A stretch of 64,000 nucleotides of DNA from Nocardioides sp. CER19 (GTDB lineage: Bacteria; Actinomycetota; Actinomycetes; Propionibacteriales; Nocardioidaceae): contig NZ_JARVWS010000002.1 of assembly GCF_029846275.1 (NCBI RefSeq), positions 682,001-746,000 on the forward strand, written 5' to 3'. Each line of letters starts with the position of its first letter. Positions within the stretch are counted from its first letter, which is position 1. Positions 26,323 through 36,363 of this stretch are shown piece by piece. The notes below the pieces were generated by a model. That model saw nothing but the letters and a program-made list of their open reading frames with translations, was not told the origin of the DNA and searched no databases. The translations under genes were made by a program, and so were the position numbers.

Positions 26323-27327
26323 GTGACCACCCTTCCCGTGCCGGACGCCCCCGCTGGCGTCCGCCCCCGACGGATCTCCCGCAAGCCGACCGGCGGTGAC
26401 GCGGTCTTCGCGCACACCTTCCGAGCGATCGGCGCCTCGGTGCTCGTCATCACCGGCGGCATCGGCGTCTTCCTCGCCTACCAGTCGTGGCCGACGTTCC
26501 GGCACTACGGATTCTCGTTCCTGACCGAGACGCAGTGGCAGCCGGAGGCCGACGTGCTCGGCATCGCCGCGGTCCTGGTCGGCACCCTGTCCGTCGCCCT
26601 GGTGGCGATGTCGTTCGCGTTCCCGCTCTCGCTGGCGACGGCCCTCTACATCAGCGAGTACGCGCCCGACCGCTGGAAGGCGACGCTCGTGTCGCTCGTC
26701 GACCTCATGGCGGCCGTCCCCTCGATCGTCTACGGCCTGTGGGGCTTCTTCCTCATCCAGCCGCACGCGAGCGGGTTCGCCCACGTCCTCCACCAGCACC
26801 TGGGATGGATCCCGATCTTCTCCGTGGGCACCGACGCCGATGCCGCTGTCCCGGACGCCAGCCGCTACACGGCGTCGGCGTTCGTCGCCGGCATCGCGGT
26901 GGCGATGATGGTGCTGCCGATGGCCTGCGCGGTCATGCGGCAGGTGTTCTCGCAGACGCCGGCCGGCGAGAAGGAGGCAGCGCTCGCGCTCGGTGCGACG
27001 AAGTGGGGGATGATCCGCACCGTCGTGCTGCCGTTCGGCAAGGGCGGCATCATCGGCGGCACGATGCTCGGCCTGGGCCGGGCGCTCGGCGAGACCATCG
27101 CCGTCCTGCTGATCATCAGCCCCGAGTTCGTCATCAAGCCGCGCATCCTCGAGATCGGCACCGACACCGTCTCCGCTCTCATCGCCGGCCAGTTCGGCGA
27201 GGCCAACGGCATCCAGCTCTCGGCCCTCCTCACCGCCGGCTTCGTGCTGTTCCTCATCACGCTCGTCGTCAACACGCTGGCCGCGATCGTCGTGAACCGC
27301 AGCCGATCGGGGGCGGAGACCTCGTGA
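26323..27327 (+). CDS. pstC: Phosphate ABC transporter permease PstC
   Basis: The 334-residue permease of the high-affinity phosphate importer has about six membrane segments and the EAA loop EAALALGATKWGMIRTVVLP (about residues 221-240) for contact with PstB. A periplasmic-side loop with YQSWPTFRHYGFSFLTETQWQP after TM1 is typical of PstC. GTG 26323 was chosen because GAAGAAAG lies 7 nt upstream; an in-frame GTG at 26302 is possible. It starts the operon and overlaps pstA (GTGA). Confidence 0.93.
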   Translation: MTTLPVPDAPAGVRPRRISRKPTGGDAVFAHTFRAIGASVLVITGGIGVFLAYQSWPTFRHYGFSFLTETQWQPEADVLGIAAVLVGTLSVALVAMSFAFPLSLATALYISEYAPDRWKATLVSLVDLMAAVPSIVYGLWGFFLIQPHASGFAHVLHQHLGWIPIFSVGTDADAAVPDASRYTASAFVAGIAVAMMVLPMACAVMRQVFSQTPAGEKEAALALGATKWGMIRTVVLPFGKGGIIGGTMLGLGRALGETIAVLLIISPEFVIKPRILEIGTDTVSALIAGQFGEANGIQLSALLTAGFVLFLITLVVNTLAAIVVNRSRSGAETS

Positions 27328-28451
27328 CCATGACCGTGTCCGCGCCCGTCACCGAGGCGACCGACGACCCCCAGCCGCGCACGCACCTGCCGGCGAGCGG
27401 TCAGGAGACGCCCGCTCCCGTCCCGCGGGCCGGTCTCGGCGCCATGCCCGAGCAGGACCGCCTCGTCATCTGGGGCTCGCGCCTGTCCGCGGCCGCGCTC
27501 GCCTGGGTGATCACCCAGCGCCTGCTGCCGACGCCGGGGCCCGCGTGGTTCCTCGTCGTCTTCGGCGCCATGAACCTGCTCGTGCTGTCCGTGACGACGG
27601 CGCTGACCGACGACCTCGTCGTCGTCAAGGACCGGATCGCGCAGTGGCTCGTCTCCACGGGCGCGCTGGTCGTCTTCAGCGCCCTCGCGTCGACGATCTT
27701 CTTCGTCTTCCATCGCGGCTGGCACCCGCTCGTGCACCTCAACTTCTACATCCACGACATGACCGGCGTCGGTCCGAGCGACCCGCTCGACAAGGGCGGC
27801 ATCCTGCACGCGATCGTCGGCTCGCTGATCGAGATCGGGATCGCCGTCGCGATCACGCTGCCGCTCGGCGTCGGGACCGCCGTCTTCATGACCGAGGTGG
27901 GCGGCCGGTTCGCGCGCGTCGTACGCACGGTCGTCGAGGCGATGACGGCGCTGCCGTCCATCGTGGCCGGTCTCTTCATCTACACGACCCTGATCATCGC
28001 CCTCGGCGTGCCCCGCTCCGGTCTCGCGGCCGGCCTGGCGATCTCGGTGATGATGCTGCCGATCATCGCCCGCGCATCCGACGTCGTGCTCCGGGTCGTG
28101 CCCGGTGGCCTCCGCGAGGCGAGCCTGGCCCTCGGGGCCAGCCGCTGGAAGACGGTCTGGCACGTCGTGCTCCCGACCGCTCGACCGGGTCTCGCGACCG
28201 CGTTGATCCTCGGCATCGCCCGCGGCATCGGGGAGACCTCGCCGGTGCTCATCACCTCGGGCGCGGCGGCGTTCCTCGTCACCGACCCGAGCCAGGGCGT
28301 CATGAACTCGCTGCCGCTCTACATCTTCTCGACCGTCCGCAGCGGCGTCCCGATCGCGATCGAGCGGGCCTTCGCCACGGCGTCGGTCCTGCTCATCCTC
28401 GTGCTCGTCCTCTTCGTCGTCGCACGACTCCTCGCCAGGCCCAGGAAGTGA
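27324..28451 (+). CDS. pstA: Phosphate ABC transporter permease PstA
   Basis: The 375-residue permease carries the EAA loop EASLALGASRWKTVWHVVLP in its second half and LPLGVGTAVFMTEVGG with TALPSIVAGLF, which are conserved in PstA. It has an extra N-terminal region (about 1-110): a Pro-rich hydrophilic start and two or three added hydrophobic segments before the usual first TM, making it about 70-80 residues longer than most PstA. The GTG start (27324) overlaps the pstC stop; ATG 27330 is an alternative. It pairs with PstC to form the channel. Confidence 0.92.
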   Translation: MTMTVSAPVTEATDDPQPRTHLPASGQETPAPVPRAGLGAMPEQDRLVIWGSRLSAAALAWVITQRLLPTPGPAWFLVVFGAMNLLVLSVTTALTDDLVVVKDRIAQWLVSTGALVVFSALASTIFFVFHRGWHPLVHLNFYIHDMTGVGPSDPLDKGGILHAIVGSLIEIGIAVAITLPLGVGTAVFMTEVGGRFARVVRTVVEAMTALPSIVAGLFIYTTLIIALGVPRSGLAAGLAISVMMLPIIARASDVVLRVVPGGLREASLALGASRWKTVWHVVLPTARPGLATALILGIARGIGETSPVLITSGAAAFLVTDPSQGVMNSLPLYIFSTVRSGVPIAIERAFATASVLLILVLVLFVVARLLARPRK

Positions 28452-30067
28452 GTACCTCCGTGAACCCCCCGACCCCACGCGCCCGCCGCCGCGGGGCGTT
28501 GCTGTCCGCCGTGGTCCTGATGGCGCTGGTCGCCCTCCGGCCGGCGCCCGCCTTCGCCCAGTACGACAAGCTCGAGGGCTCCGGCTCGACCTGGTCCTAC
28601 GTGATCCTCCAGCAGTGGATCGCCGACGTGAGCTCGAGCGGCATGCAGGTCTCCTACAACAACAACGGCTCGTCGCAGGGCCGCAAGGACTTCGCCAACT
28701 ACGTCACCGACTTCGGCATCTCCGAGATCCCCTACCAGGGTGTCGACCCGGTGACGAACCAGGCGGACACGAGCAAGCGGCCCTACGCCTACCTACCGAT
28801 CGTGGCCGGCGGCACCGCCTTCACCTACCACGTCGAGGTCGGCGGCAAGCTGGTCAAGTCGCTGCGGCTCTCGGGCGAGACGATCGCCAAGATCTTCACC
28901 AACAAGATCACCAACTGGAACGACCCGCAGATCACCAAGGACAACAACGGCCACGCGCTGCCGTCACTGCCGATCCACCCGGTGGTGCGCTCCGACGGCT
29001 CCGGTACGACGGCCCAGTTCACGCGCTACCTCGACACGATGTACCCGTCGATCTGGCGGCCCTACAACGGCCAGGCCGGCCTCACCTCGCAGTTCCCCCG
29101 CAAGGGCACGCAGATCGCCGCGTCGGGCTCCGACCAGGTCATGAACACGATCAAGGGCCCCGCCGGCAACGGCACGATCGGCTACGTCGAGTACTCCTAC
29201 CCGATCAACGCCCACTACCCGGTGGTCAAGGTCGAGAACAAGGCCGGCTACTTCGTCGAGCCGACCCAGTACAACGTGGCCGTCGCCCTGACCCAGGCGA
29301 GGATCAACCAGAACACCAGCTCGCAGGACTACCTGACCCAGATCCTCGACGGCGTCTACAAGTACGACGACCCGCGCACCTACCCGCTGTCGTCGTACTC
29401 CTACATGCTCCTCCCGATCGACGCCGCCGACCGGCGGATGACGACCGGCAAGCGGCAGACGCTGGCCGACTTCCTCACCTACTCCCTGTGCTCGGGTCAG
29501 TCCAAGGCCGGCCCGTACGGCTACTCGCCGCTGCCGCTCAACCTGGTGCAGGCCGGCTTCACGCAGGTCGCCAAGCTGAAGGCCGCCGACCCGAAGGTCG
29601 ACCTGACCAGCCGCGACGTGACCAAGTGCAACAACCCGACGTTCGTGGCCGGCAACCTCAAGGCCAACCACCTCGCGCAGATCGCACCGATGCCGGAGGC
29701 GTGCGACAAGGTCGGCGCCGGCCCCTGCGGCACCACCGCGACCCCGACCGCGACCAGGACGACGACCGCCGCGACCTCCGGGGGCACCCCCGTCGCGCCG
29801 ACGGCCGGGGCTGCGCCGACCGCGGGCGCGGTGCCCGCCGGCACGGCCGTCGACCCGGGCGCCGTCGCGGCGGGTCCGGGCGCCGCCCCGGTCGCCACCG
29901 ACGGCGGCACGGCGACCGACGCGGTCGCGAGCCCGTACGAGCTGACGGCCGACCGTGCCGGCGACCGACGCGTCTTCGGCGTGACAGCGGTGCTCGAGCT
30001 GCTCGCCATCGTGCTGCTGCCCGGCGTGTACGTCGCGTGGCTCCGCCGTCGTCGAGGTGCGGCGTGA
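28448..30067 (+). CDS. PstS-like phosphate-binding protein with C-terminal membrane anchor
   Basis: The 539-residue protein has an N-terminal signal peptide (about 1-37, ending APAFAQ), then a PstS-type periplasmic-binding fold (40-375: KLEGSGSTWSYVILQQWI, YLPIVAGGTAFTYHVEVGGK, IAKIFTNKITNWNDPQI, VRSDGSGTTAQFTRYLD, GTIGYVEYSYP). The SDGSGTT segment is the phosphate-coordinating loop. After it come a Thr/Ala/Pro-rich linker (about 410-495) and a C-terminal TM segment with RRRR tail (about 510-539). Most PstS proteins are lipoproteins; this one has no lipobox and is instead held by its C-terminus. GTGA overlaps with pstA. Confidence 0.88.
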   Translation: MSTSVNPPTPRARRRGALLSAVVLMALVALRPAPAFAQYDKLEGSGSTWSYVILQQWIADVSSSGMQVSYNNNGSSQGRKDFANYVTDFGISEIPYQGVDPVTNQADTSKRPYAYLPIVAGGTAFTYHVEVGGKLVKSLRLSGETIAKIFTNKITNWNDPQITKDNNGHALPSLPIHPVVRSDGSGTTAQFTRYLDTMYPSIWRPYNGQAGLTSQFPRKGTQIAASGSDQVMNTIKGPAGNGTIGYVEYSYPINAHYPVVKVENKAGYFVEPTQYNVAVALTQARINQNTSSQDYLTQILDGVYKYDDPRTYPLSSYSYMLLPIDAADRRMTTGKRQTLADFLTYSLCSGQSKAGPYGYSPLPLNLVQAGFTQVAKLKAADPKVDLTSRDVTKCNNPTFVAGNLKANHLAQIAPMPEACDKVGAGPCGTTATPTATRTTTAATSGGTPVAPTAGAAPTAGAVPAGTAVDPGAVAAGPGAAPVATDGGTATDAVASPYELTADRAGDRRVFGVTAVLELLAIVLLPGVYVAWLRRRRGAA

Positions 30068-32685
30068 GGCGCGGAGCGGTCCGGGCGCTCGTCGCGCTCG
30101 GCCTGGTCGCCGGCTCCCTGACGTTCTTCTCGGCCGGCACTGCCACGCCGGCGGCGGTGGCCGCCACCGGTGGCGGCTGGTCCCAGACGAAGAAGCTGAC
30201 CCGGGACTACTACGTCAACAGCCGGACGGTCGAGGACCCGGCCGACCCGTCGGCTCCGCCGACCGTGGTCGGCGACCAGGCCAGCGACTCGCGCACCGTG
30301 ACCGTCCGCGTCGACAAGCACACCGACCTGCAGTCGCGCGAGCGGATCCACGTCACCTGGTCGGGCGCGCACCCGAGCGGCGGCCGCGCGGCGAACCCGT
30401 TCGGCGAGAAGGGCCTCAGCCAGGAGTATCCGGTGCTGCTGCTCGAGTGCCGCGGCGTCGACGACCCGTCGCTGCCGGCGGCCCGGCAGATCCGGCCGTC
30501 GACCTGCTGGACGAGCACCGCGGCCCAGCGCACGCTCTCCCAGAGCGCCTCGGTCGCGTCGTGGGTCCACGACGCGGCCGCCAGCGACGCCGACCGCGCC
30601 CACGTGTCCGGCATCGACCCCGACAAGGTGCCCGCCGACTGCCCGGTCGCCGACAGCGAGACCTACCACATCACCCCGTTCGAGGGCGCGGACGGCAAGT
30701 TCTACGCGGGCTGCAACGCCAACAACATGCCGCCCCAGGCGGCCGCCGGCACCGCCGACCCGCCCAACGAGACCGCCGCGTTCACCGCCCTCGACGGCAC
30801 CGGGTCGGCGGACTTCGAGGTCCGTACCTCCACCGAGAACGAGGCACTCGGCTGCTCGCACACCGTCGCCTGCACGCTCGTCGTGATCCCGATCATGGGC
30901 ATCAGCTGCGACGCGCCCGGTGGCTTCTGCAACGAGACCGGCAACTACCTGCCGGGCAGCACCAACGACGGCAGCGTCGGCCCGGCCGAGGCCGTGAGCC
31001 CGGCCCTGTGGTGGTCCCCGTCCAACTGGGACAACCGGTTCAGCGTCCCGCTGGACTTCGCGCAGCCGCCGAACACCTGCAGCCTGCTCGGCCAGGGCGA
31101 CCCGGTGCCGTTCTACGGCAGCGAGCTGATGAGCCAGGCGGCGCTGCAGTGGGCGCCGGCGTACTGCCTCAACCGCAGCCGGTTCAACTGGCAGGCCAAC
31201 TCCATGCCCGACGAGGCGGCTTTCACGCTCATGAAGACCGGCGGCGCGGCCGCGGCGCAGATCAGCGGGCGGCAGGACGGCGACCGCGGCATCGGCTACG
31301 CACCGACGGCGGTGACCGGCTGGGGGATCGGATTCGTCGTCGACAAGCCCGGCAACGCGGGGGAGCAGCAGAGCCTGCGGCTCAACGCGCGCCTCATCGC
31401 CAAGCTGCTCACCGAGTCCTACCCAGGATCACCGACCGGCGCGAAGCGACCGGGGCTGGGCGACAACCCGCTCTCGATCAACCTCGACCCCGAGTTCGAG
31501 GCGCTCAACCCCGGTCTCGACACCGACCACTTCAGCGAGGCCGCGTCCACGCTGCTGGCGCTCAACACCAGCGCCCAGCTGGTCGTCCAGCTCACGTCCT
31601 ACCTGCAGACCGACCCCGACGCGCGGGCCTTCCTCAACGGCAAGGCGGACCCGTGGGGGATGACCGTCAACCCGGCGTACAAGAAGATCCAGCTGCCGGT
31701 GGACACCTGGCCGCTGCTCGACACGTGGTTCCCGCAGAAGACGGGCAACGGCTGCCTCGACGCCAACCCCGGGCCCTACCTGCCGAAGATCGCGGCCCCC
31801 GTCAGCAACCTGCGGCTGATCTCGATCGCGCTGCTCCTCGGCTGGCCGAACGTCAACACGCTGTGCGACTACGACCCGTCGGCCAACATCTACAAGATCG
31901 GCCGGATCGCCCAGCAGGGCATCGGGCAGCGGTTCATGCTCGGGATCGTCTCGCTGAGCGACGCCCAGCGCTACGGCATCCGGGTCGCGTCGCTGCAGGC
32001 CGCGAAGGGCGCCTACGTCGCCGGTGACAACGCCGGGATGCGGTCGGCCGTCGGGCTGATGGACCGGGTCGGCACGTCGCGCACGTCGAAGCGGGAGGAC
32101 CTGTCGCTCAGGCCCTACGACCTCGACCAGGCGAAGGTGCGCAGGAGCAGGACCGCCTACCCGGGCACGATGGCGGTCTACACCGCGGCCAAGACCTACG
32201 GCCTCGACAAGACGACCGCCCGCCACGTCGGGCAGTTCATCTCCGTGTCGCTGACCGAGGGGCAGAAGCCCGGTCGCGGCAACGGCCAGCTCCCCGCCGG
32301 CTACCTGCCGATCGTCGACAGCGGTCCGACGAAGAAGCTGTACGACGCTGCGCTGGCCGTGCGCAGGGCGGTGCTCGCGCAGAAGCCGCCCGCGGCGGCG
32401 ACGCCGACGAGCCCGTCGACGACACCCACCTCCACCGGGGGCACGACCACGGGACCCTCCACCGCCGCGCCGGGGAACGCGCCGACCTCGGCCGCCCCGC
32501 CGGGCGCCGCCCCCGCCTCGAGGCAGCCCGGCAGCGGCTCGGTCGCGACCGCGGCGGCGAAGACGGCACCGGTCAGCTCCTCCCTCGGCAGCGGCCTGCT
32601 GCCGCTGCTGCTGCTCGGCGGCCTGGCCGCCGGCCTCGTGGCCTCGGTGTCCCGCCTGCTGCTGCGCGTGCGAGGTGTCCGATGA
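30064..32685 (+). CDS. Large secreted, C-terminally anchored protein of the pst operon
   Basis: The 873-residue protein has a signal peptide (about 1-34, ending AAVAATGG), a long extracellular part rich in Cys-containing loops (about 35-740), a Thr/Pro/Ala-rich linker (about 775-830) and a C-terminal TM with basic tail (838-873). No LPxTG is present. The middle contains GYAPTAVTGWGIGFVVDK followed by LRLNARLIAKLLTESYPG, which resembles the IAKIFTNKITNW region of the PstS neighbour, so a divergent substrate-binding-protein fold is possible. The product is otherwise unrecognised. Overlaps on both sides (GTGA, ATGA) tie it to PstS and the sortase-like protein. Confidence 0.7.
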   Translation: MRRGAVRALVALGLVAGSLTFFSAGTATPAAVAATGGGWSQTKKLTRDYYVNSRTVEDPADPSAPPTVVGDQASDSRTVTVRVDKHTDLQSRERIHVTWSGAHPSGGRAANPFGEKGLSQEYPVLLLECRGVDDPSLPAARQIRPSTCWTSTAAQRTLSQSASVASWVHDAAASDADRAHVSGIDPDKVPADCPVADSETYHITPFEGADGKFYAGCNANNMPPQAAAGTADPPNETAAFTALDGTGSADFEVRTSTENEALGCSHTVACTLVVIPIMGISCDAPGGFCNETGNYLPGSTNDGSVGPAEAVSPALWWSPSNWDNRFSVPLDFAQPPNTCSLLGQGDPVPFYGSELMSQAALQWAPAYCLNRSRFNWQANSMPDEAAFTLMKTGGAAAAQISGRQDGDRGIGYAPTAVTGWGIGFVVDKPGNAGEQQSLRLNARLIAKLLTESYPGSPTGAKRPGLGDNPLSINLDPEFEALNPGLDTDHFSEAASTLLALNTSAQLVVQLTSYLQTDPDARAFLNGKADPWGMTVNPAYKKIQLPVDTWPLLDTWFPQKTGNGCLDANPGPYLPKIAAPVSNLRLISIALLLGWPNVNTLCDYDPSANIYKIGRIAQQGIGQRFMLGIVSLSDAQRYGIRVASLQAAKGAYVAGDNAGMRSAVGLMDRVGTSRTSKREDLSLRPYDLDQAKVRRSRTAYPGTMAVYTAAKTYGLDKTTARHVGQFISVSLTEGQKPGRGNGQLPAGYLPIVDSGPTKKLYDAALAVRRAVLAQKPPAAATPTSPSTTPTSTGGTTTGPSTAAPGNAPTSAAPPGAAPASRQPGSGSVATAAAKTAPVSSSLGSGLLPLLLLGGLAAGLVASVSRLLLRVRGVR

Positions 32686-33650
32686 GCGCGATCGCAGCGC
32701 TGCGGCGGCCCGGCCGCCGGGCCGGCTCCCGCCTGCGCCGTCCGCTGCGCGATCCGCTGCGCGATCCGATGCCCGCGGCCAAGCCGATCCGGCCCGGCGA
32801 GGTCGAGGAGACGATCGCCGTCGCCTCCTCGGCGTTCACGGTCATCGCGGTCATCTGCGCGTGGATGCTGCTGCAGCTGCTCGTGCTCGGCGGGCTCAGC
32901 GCGCAGCGCAGCCAGGACCTGCTCTACGGCGAGTTCCGCAAGGAGCTCGCTGCGGGCACCGCGCCCACGGGCGCGCTCGACTACCAGGGCAAGCCGCTCG
33001 AGCCGGGGTCGCCGGTCGCGCTGCTGTCGATCCCGCAGCTCGACCTGGAGCAGGTCGTCGTCGACGGCACGGCCTCGGGCGACCTGCGGGCCGGGCCGGG
33101 CCACCTGCGCAGCACGCCGCTGCCCGGGCAGGCGGGCGTGTCGGTCGTCATGGGTCGCGCGTCGTCGTACGGCGCCCCGTTCCGCGACCTCGACCGGCTG
33201 GCGCCCGGCGACGCGATCACCGTGCGCAACGCCGAGGGCGAGGTGACCTACCAGGTCAGGTCGGTCCGCCGGGCCGGTGACCCGGTCCCGACCGCGCCGA
33301 CCGGAAGCGGCGGCCTGCTGACGCTCGTCTCGGCGGAAGGCTCCGGCGCCCTGTCCGCCCTGCGTCCCGGGCAGGTGCTCTACGTCGACGCCGTCACCGA
33401 GAAGGCGCTGCCCGCGGGTCCGGTCGCGGCTGCGGTGCCGGCCTCGGAGCGGGTCATGGCACGTGACACGAGCGCACTGCCGGTGCTCGTCCTCCTGCTG
33501 GCCGGCGTGCTGGCGCTGGTGCTCGCCGTGAGCACCGCCCGCCGCCGGTTCCCGGCGCCGCTGGTGTGGGTGCTCGCCACCCCGCTCGCGATCGCGCTGG
33601 CGTGGTCGGCGACCGACGAGGTCGCGCGGCTGTTACCGAACTTGATGTGA
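32682..33650 (+). CDS. Sortase-fold membrane protein lacking catalytic residues (pseudosortase)
   Basis: The 322-residue protein has a TM near residues 48-72, an extracellular class E/F-like sortase domain (about 110-250) and two C-terminal TM segments (about 262-310). LRSTPLPGQAGVSVVMGR and GAPFRDLDRLAPGDAI match the sortase pattern VVIAGHR...GAPFxxLDxLxPGD, but the catalytic His position is Arg (R159 in VMGRASSYG) and the LTLTTC cysteine position is Ala (LLTLVSA, A218). The only Cys in the protein lies in the first TM. It should not be a transpeptidase; a scaffold or partner role for the two C-terminally anchored neighbours is inference. The ATG overlaps the preceding stop. Confidence 0.78.
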   Translation: MSAIAALRRPGRRAGSRLRRPLRDPLRDPMPAAKPIRPGEVEETIAVASSAFTVIAVICAWMLLQLLVLGGLSAQRSQDLLYGEFRKELAAGTAPTGALDYQGKPLEPGSPVALLSIPQLDLEQVVVDGTASGDLRAGPGHLRSTPLPGQAGVSVVMGRASSYGAPFRDLDRLAPGDAITVRNAEGEVTYQVRSVRRAGDPVPTAPTGSGGLLTLVSAEGSGALSALRPGQVLYVDAVTEKALPAGPVAAAVPASERVMARDTSALPVLVLLLAGVLALVLAVSTARRRFPAPLVWVLATPLAIALAWSATDEVARLLPNLM

Positions 33651-33700
33651 GAGCCACATCGAGAACGTCCCATCCAAGGAAGAGATCAGGGAGCAGATTG

Positions 33701-35416
33701 ATGTCTGTACGCAAGATCAGGGCAACGGTCGGGGCGGTCGCCGCCGCCTCGGCGCTGACCCTCTCCGTGGTGGGTCCGGCTCTCGCCGACCCCGCGGGCA
33801 CGCCCAACGCTGCCGGTTCGGCGACCTCCGACTACGTCGGCGTCGGCTCGGACACCACGCAGTACGTCATGCAGGCCCTCTCCGACGCCTACAACGCCAC
33901 GGCGTCGGGCCCGAAGCTCTACTCGTGGGACGCCTGCGTCACCACGCCGGCGAACTCGGCCACGACGTTCCCGTGCGACGCGGGCAACGCCGCGGCGCCG
34001 AAGTCCTTCACGCCGCGCGCCGGTGCCGCCGCCGAGTTCCGCCACACGGTGGCTGGCTCCGGCAACGGTCGCAAGGCGCTCTACGGCGCCACCAGCGCCC
34101 AGTCGGACCAGTACACCTTCGCCCGCTCCTCCGGGGCGCTCGACCCGAGCTCGGCCGACGTCGCGCAGCAGGGCCTGGTCGCCTACCCCTACGCGCTCGA
34201 CACCATCGTCATGGTGACGGCGCCGGGCGGCAACGCTCCCGCGCAGCTGACCGCGGCTCAGGTCCTCGGCATCTACGCCGGCACGATCACCGACTGGGCG
34301 CAGGTCGGCGGCAAGCCCGGCACCATCAAGCCCCTCATCCCGTTCACCGGCGGCACGCACGACGACTTCGTCAAGCGCCTCACCAACCTCAACGGTGGCA
34401 CCGCCCTCGCCAACGGCGGCAACGGCGTCGCCATCAACAAGGTCGGCAGCGACAACGTGCAGGAGCACGACCCGTCGTTCATCTACAACGACCCGAACGC
34501 GATCGCGCCGTTCTCCTTCGGGCGTGCCGGCTTCGCCAACAAGACCAGCAAGAAGGTCAGCATCCTCAACGGCTGGTCGTTCAACCGCGCCATGTACAAC
34601 GTGCTGCGCAGCAAGCAGACCGACAAGACGGTCCCGGCCGAGTGGCTCGACTCGAGCGCCCAGATGCAGGCCCTCTTCGGCCCCACCGGCTTCATCTGCA
34701 GCTCGGCGGCCACGTCGATCATCGCCCAGCAGGGCTTCTGGCAGCTCGACTCCAGCGCCAACGGTGGCGCCTGCGGCGTGAAGACCAACGCCACCGCCGC
34801 GAGCCTCAAGGCCAAGGGCAAGGGTGCTGACACCACGACGGCCGCGACCGTCACCAGCGGTCCGGCCAACCGGACCCACCCGGTCGCCGTGTCCGTCGTC
34901 TCGGCCGCCGGTACGCCGGCCGGCAAGGTCGTCGTCAACGTCGGCTCCTACGTGTCCGCCCCGGTCGCCCTCGACGGCACCGGCAAGGCCACCGTCACCC
35001 TGCCGGCCACGCTCCGGGCCGGTGCGAACCAGCCTGTCGCGGTGTCGTTCATCCCGACCGACGCCACGAAGTTCTCCACCTCCGGCGCCGACGCCAAGAT
35101 CACCGTCTCCGCGGCGACCCCGCCGCCGGTCGTCAAGAAGCCTGCCGGCAAGCTGAAGGAGACCTTCCCGTCGGCGGTCAAGAAGGGCAAGAAGGCCACC
35201 GGCCAGATCAAGATCGTCACGCCGGCGAAGTTCACCGGCACCGTGAAGATCTACGACGGCGCCAGGCTCATCAAGACCGTCAAGGTCACGAAGGGCGTCT
35301 CGAAGAAGGTCACCCTGCCCAAGCTGAAGAAGGGCCGTCACGCCCTCAAGGCGGTCTGGGCCGGCAACGCCACCTACGGCGTCACGACCCTCAAGTTCGC
35401 CATCAAGCAGAAGTAG
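33701..35416 (+). CDS. Secreted phosphate-binding PstS with C-terminal Ig-like domain
   Basis: The 571-residue protein has a signal peptide (1-29, cleavage near ALADP), no lipobox Cys, then a substrate-binding-protein domain (about 40-375) opening [22 protein letters not shown], a common start in actinobacterial PstS relatives, with [21 protein letters not shown] and FSFGRAGF. After it come beta-rich repeats: one Ig-like unit (about 385-480) and a Lys-rich one (about 490-571: [37 protein letters not shown]). The added half makes it some 200 residues longer than typical PstS. GGGAG lies 8 nt before the ATG. It lies 50 bp after the pseudosortase gene. Confidence 0.85.
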   Translation: MSVRKIRATVGAVAAASALTLSVVGPALADPAGTPNAAGSATSDYVGVGSDTTQYVMQALSDAYNATASGPKLYSWDACVTTPANSATTFPCDAGNAAAPKSFTPRAGAAAEFRHTVAGSGNGRKALYGATSAQSDQYTFARSSGALDPSSADVAQQGLVAYPYALDTIVMVTAPGGNAPAQLTAAQVLGIYAGTITDWAQVGGKPGTIKPLIPFTGGTHDDFVKRLTNLNGGTALANGGNGVAINKVGSDNVQEHDPSFIYNDPNAIAPFSFGRAGFANKTSKKVSILNGWSFNRAMYNVLRSKQTDKTVPAEWLDSSAQMQALFGPTGFICSSAATSIIAQQGFWQLDSSANGGACGVKTNATAASLKAKGKGADTTTAATVTSGPANRTHPVAVSVVSAAGTPAGKVVVNVGSYVSAPVALDGTGKATVTLPATLRAGANQPVAVSFIPTDATKFSTSGADAKITVSAATPPPVVKKPAGKLKETFPSAVKKGKKATGQIKIVTPAKFTGTVKIYDGARLIKTVKVTKGVSKKVTLPKLKKGRHALKAVWAGNATYGVTTLKFAIKQK

Positions 35417-35498
35417 CAGACCCCTGCGAGAACAGCCGGGCGGCCGATCGGGCGGCCCCCCGGCGTACTCGTGCCAGCAACTCGATGTGGAGACTCTC

Positions 35499-36356
35499 GT
35501 GACCGACCCCGCGACCGCCGTCATCCCGGACCTGCCGCTGACGACCCTCGGTGGGCCCATGCCTGCGGCACCGACGACCCCGCTCGCCGAGCTCGAGGCG
35601 CGCTCCGTCTCGTGCTGGTTCGGCGACCGCCTGGTCCTGGACCGCGTGTCGCTGACGATGCGCGCCGGCAGCATCACCGCCCTGATCGGCCCGTCCGGCT
35701 GCGGCAAGTCGACGTTCCTCCGCACCCTCAACCGGATGCACGAGCTGGTGCCGTCGGCGAAGCTCGCCGGCGAGGTGCTCCTCGACGGTGAGGACATCTA
35801 CGCCCCTGACAAGAAGCTCACCGACGCCCGCCGCGAGATCGGCATGGTGTTCCAGAAGCCCAACCCGTTCCCCGCCATGTCCATCCGGGAGAACGTGCTC
35901 GCCGGGTTGAGGCTCACCGGCAAGAAGGCATCGAGGTCGGAGAAGGACGAGCTCATCGAGCACTGCCTGCGCCTGGGCGGCCTCTGGAACGAGGTCAAGG
36001 ACCGGCTGGAGGCTCCCGGCGGTGGCCTGTCCGGCGGTCAGCAGCAGCGCCTGTGCATCGCGCGGAGCATGGCGATCAAGCCGCGCGTGCTGCTCATGGA
36101 CGAGCCCTGCTCCGCCCTCGACCCGACGTCGACCCGCGTCATCGAGGAGACGATGAAGGAGCTGGCCCAGGAGGTCACCATCGTCATCGTCACCCACAAC
36201 ATGCAGCAGGCAGCGCGCGTCTCGGACGAGTGCGCGTTCTTCCTCGCCGCCCAGGGCACGCCCGGCGTCATCGTCGAGCACGGCGACACCGAGGCGATGT
36301 TCACCAACCCGCAGGACCAGCGCACGCACGACTACGTCAACGGGCGGTTCGGGTGA
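35499..36356 (+). CDS. pstB: Phosphate ABC transporter ATP-binding protein PstB
   Basis: The 285-residue ABC ATPase energises phosphate import through PstC/PstA. Walker A is GPSGCGKST, the Q-loop follows in [11 protein letters not shown] (typical PstB), the signature is LSGGQQQR, Walker B is [12 protein letters not shown] and the H-loop is [13 protein letters not shown]. The C-terminal [22 protein letters not shown] is also PstB-like. An N-terminal extension of about 30 residues precedes the ABC fold. GTG 35499 has GGAG 6 nt upstream and was preferred to GTG 35487. Its place after two binding-protein genes instead of directly after pstA is unusual. No phoU follows within the window. Confidence 0.93.
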   Translation: MTDPATAVIPDLPLTTLGGPMPAAPTTPLAELEARSVSCWFGDRLVLDRVSLTMRAGSITALIGPSGCGKSTFLRTLNRMHELVPSAKLAGEVLLDGEDIYAPDKKLTDARREIGMVFQKPNPFPAMSIRENVLAGLRLTGKKASRSEKDELIEHCLRLGGLWNEVKDRLEAPGGGLSGGQQQRLCIARSMAIKPRVLLMDEPCSALDPTSTRVIEETMKELAQEVTIVIVTHNMQQAARVSDECAFFLAAQGTPGVIVEHGDTEAMFTNPQDQRTHDYVNGRFG

Positions 36357-36363
36357 CGGTCGG

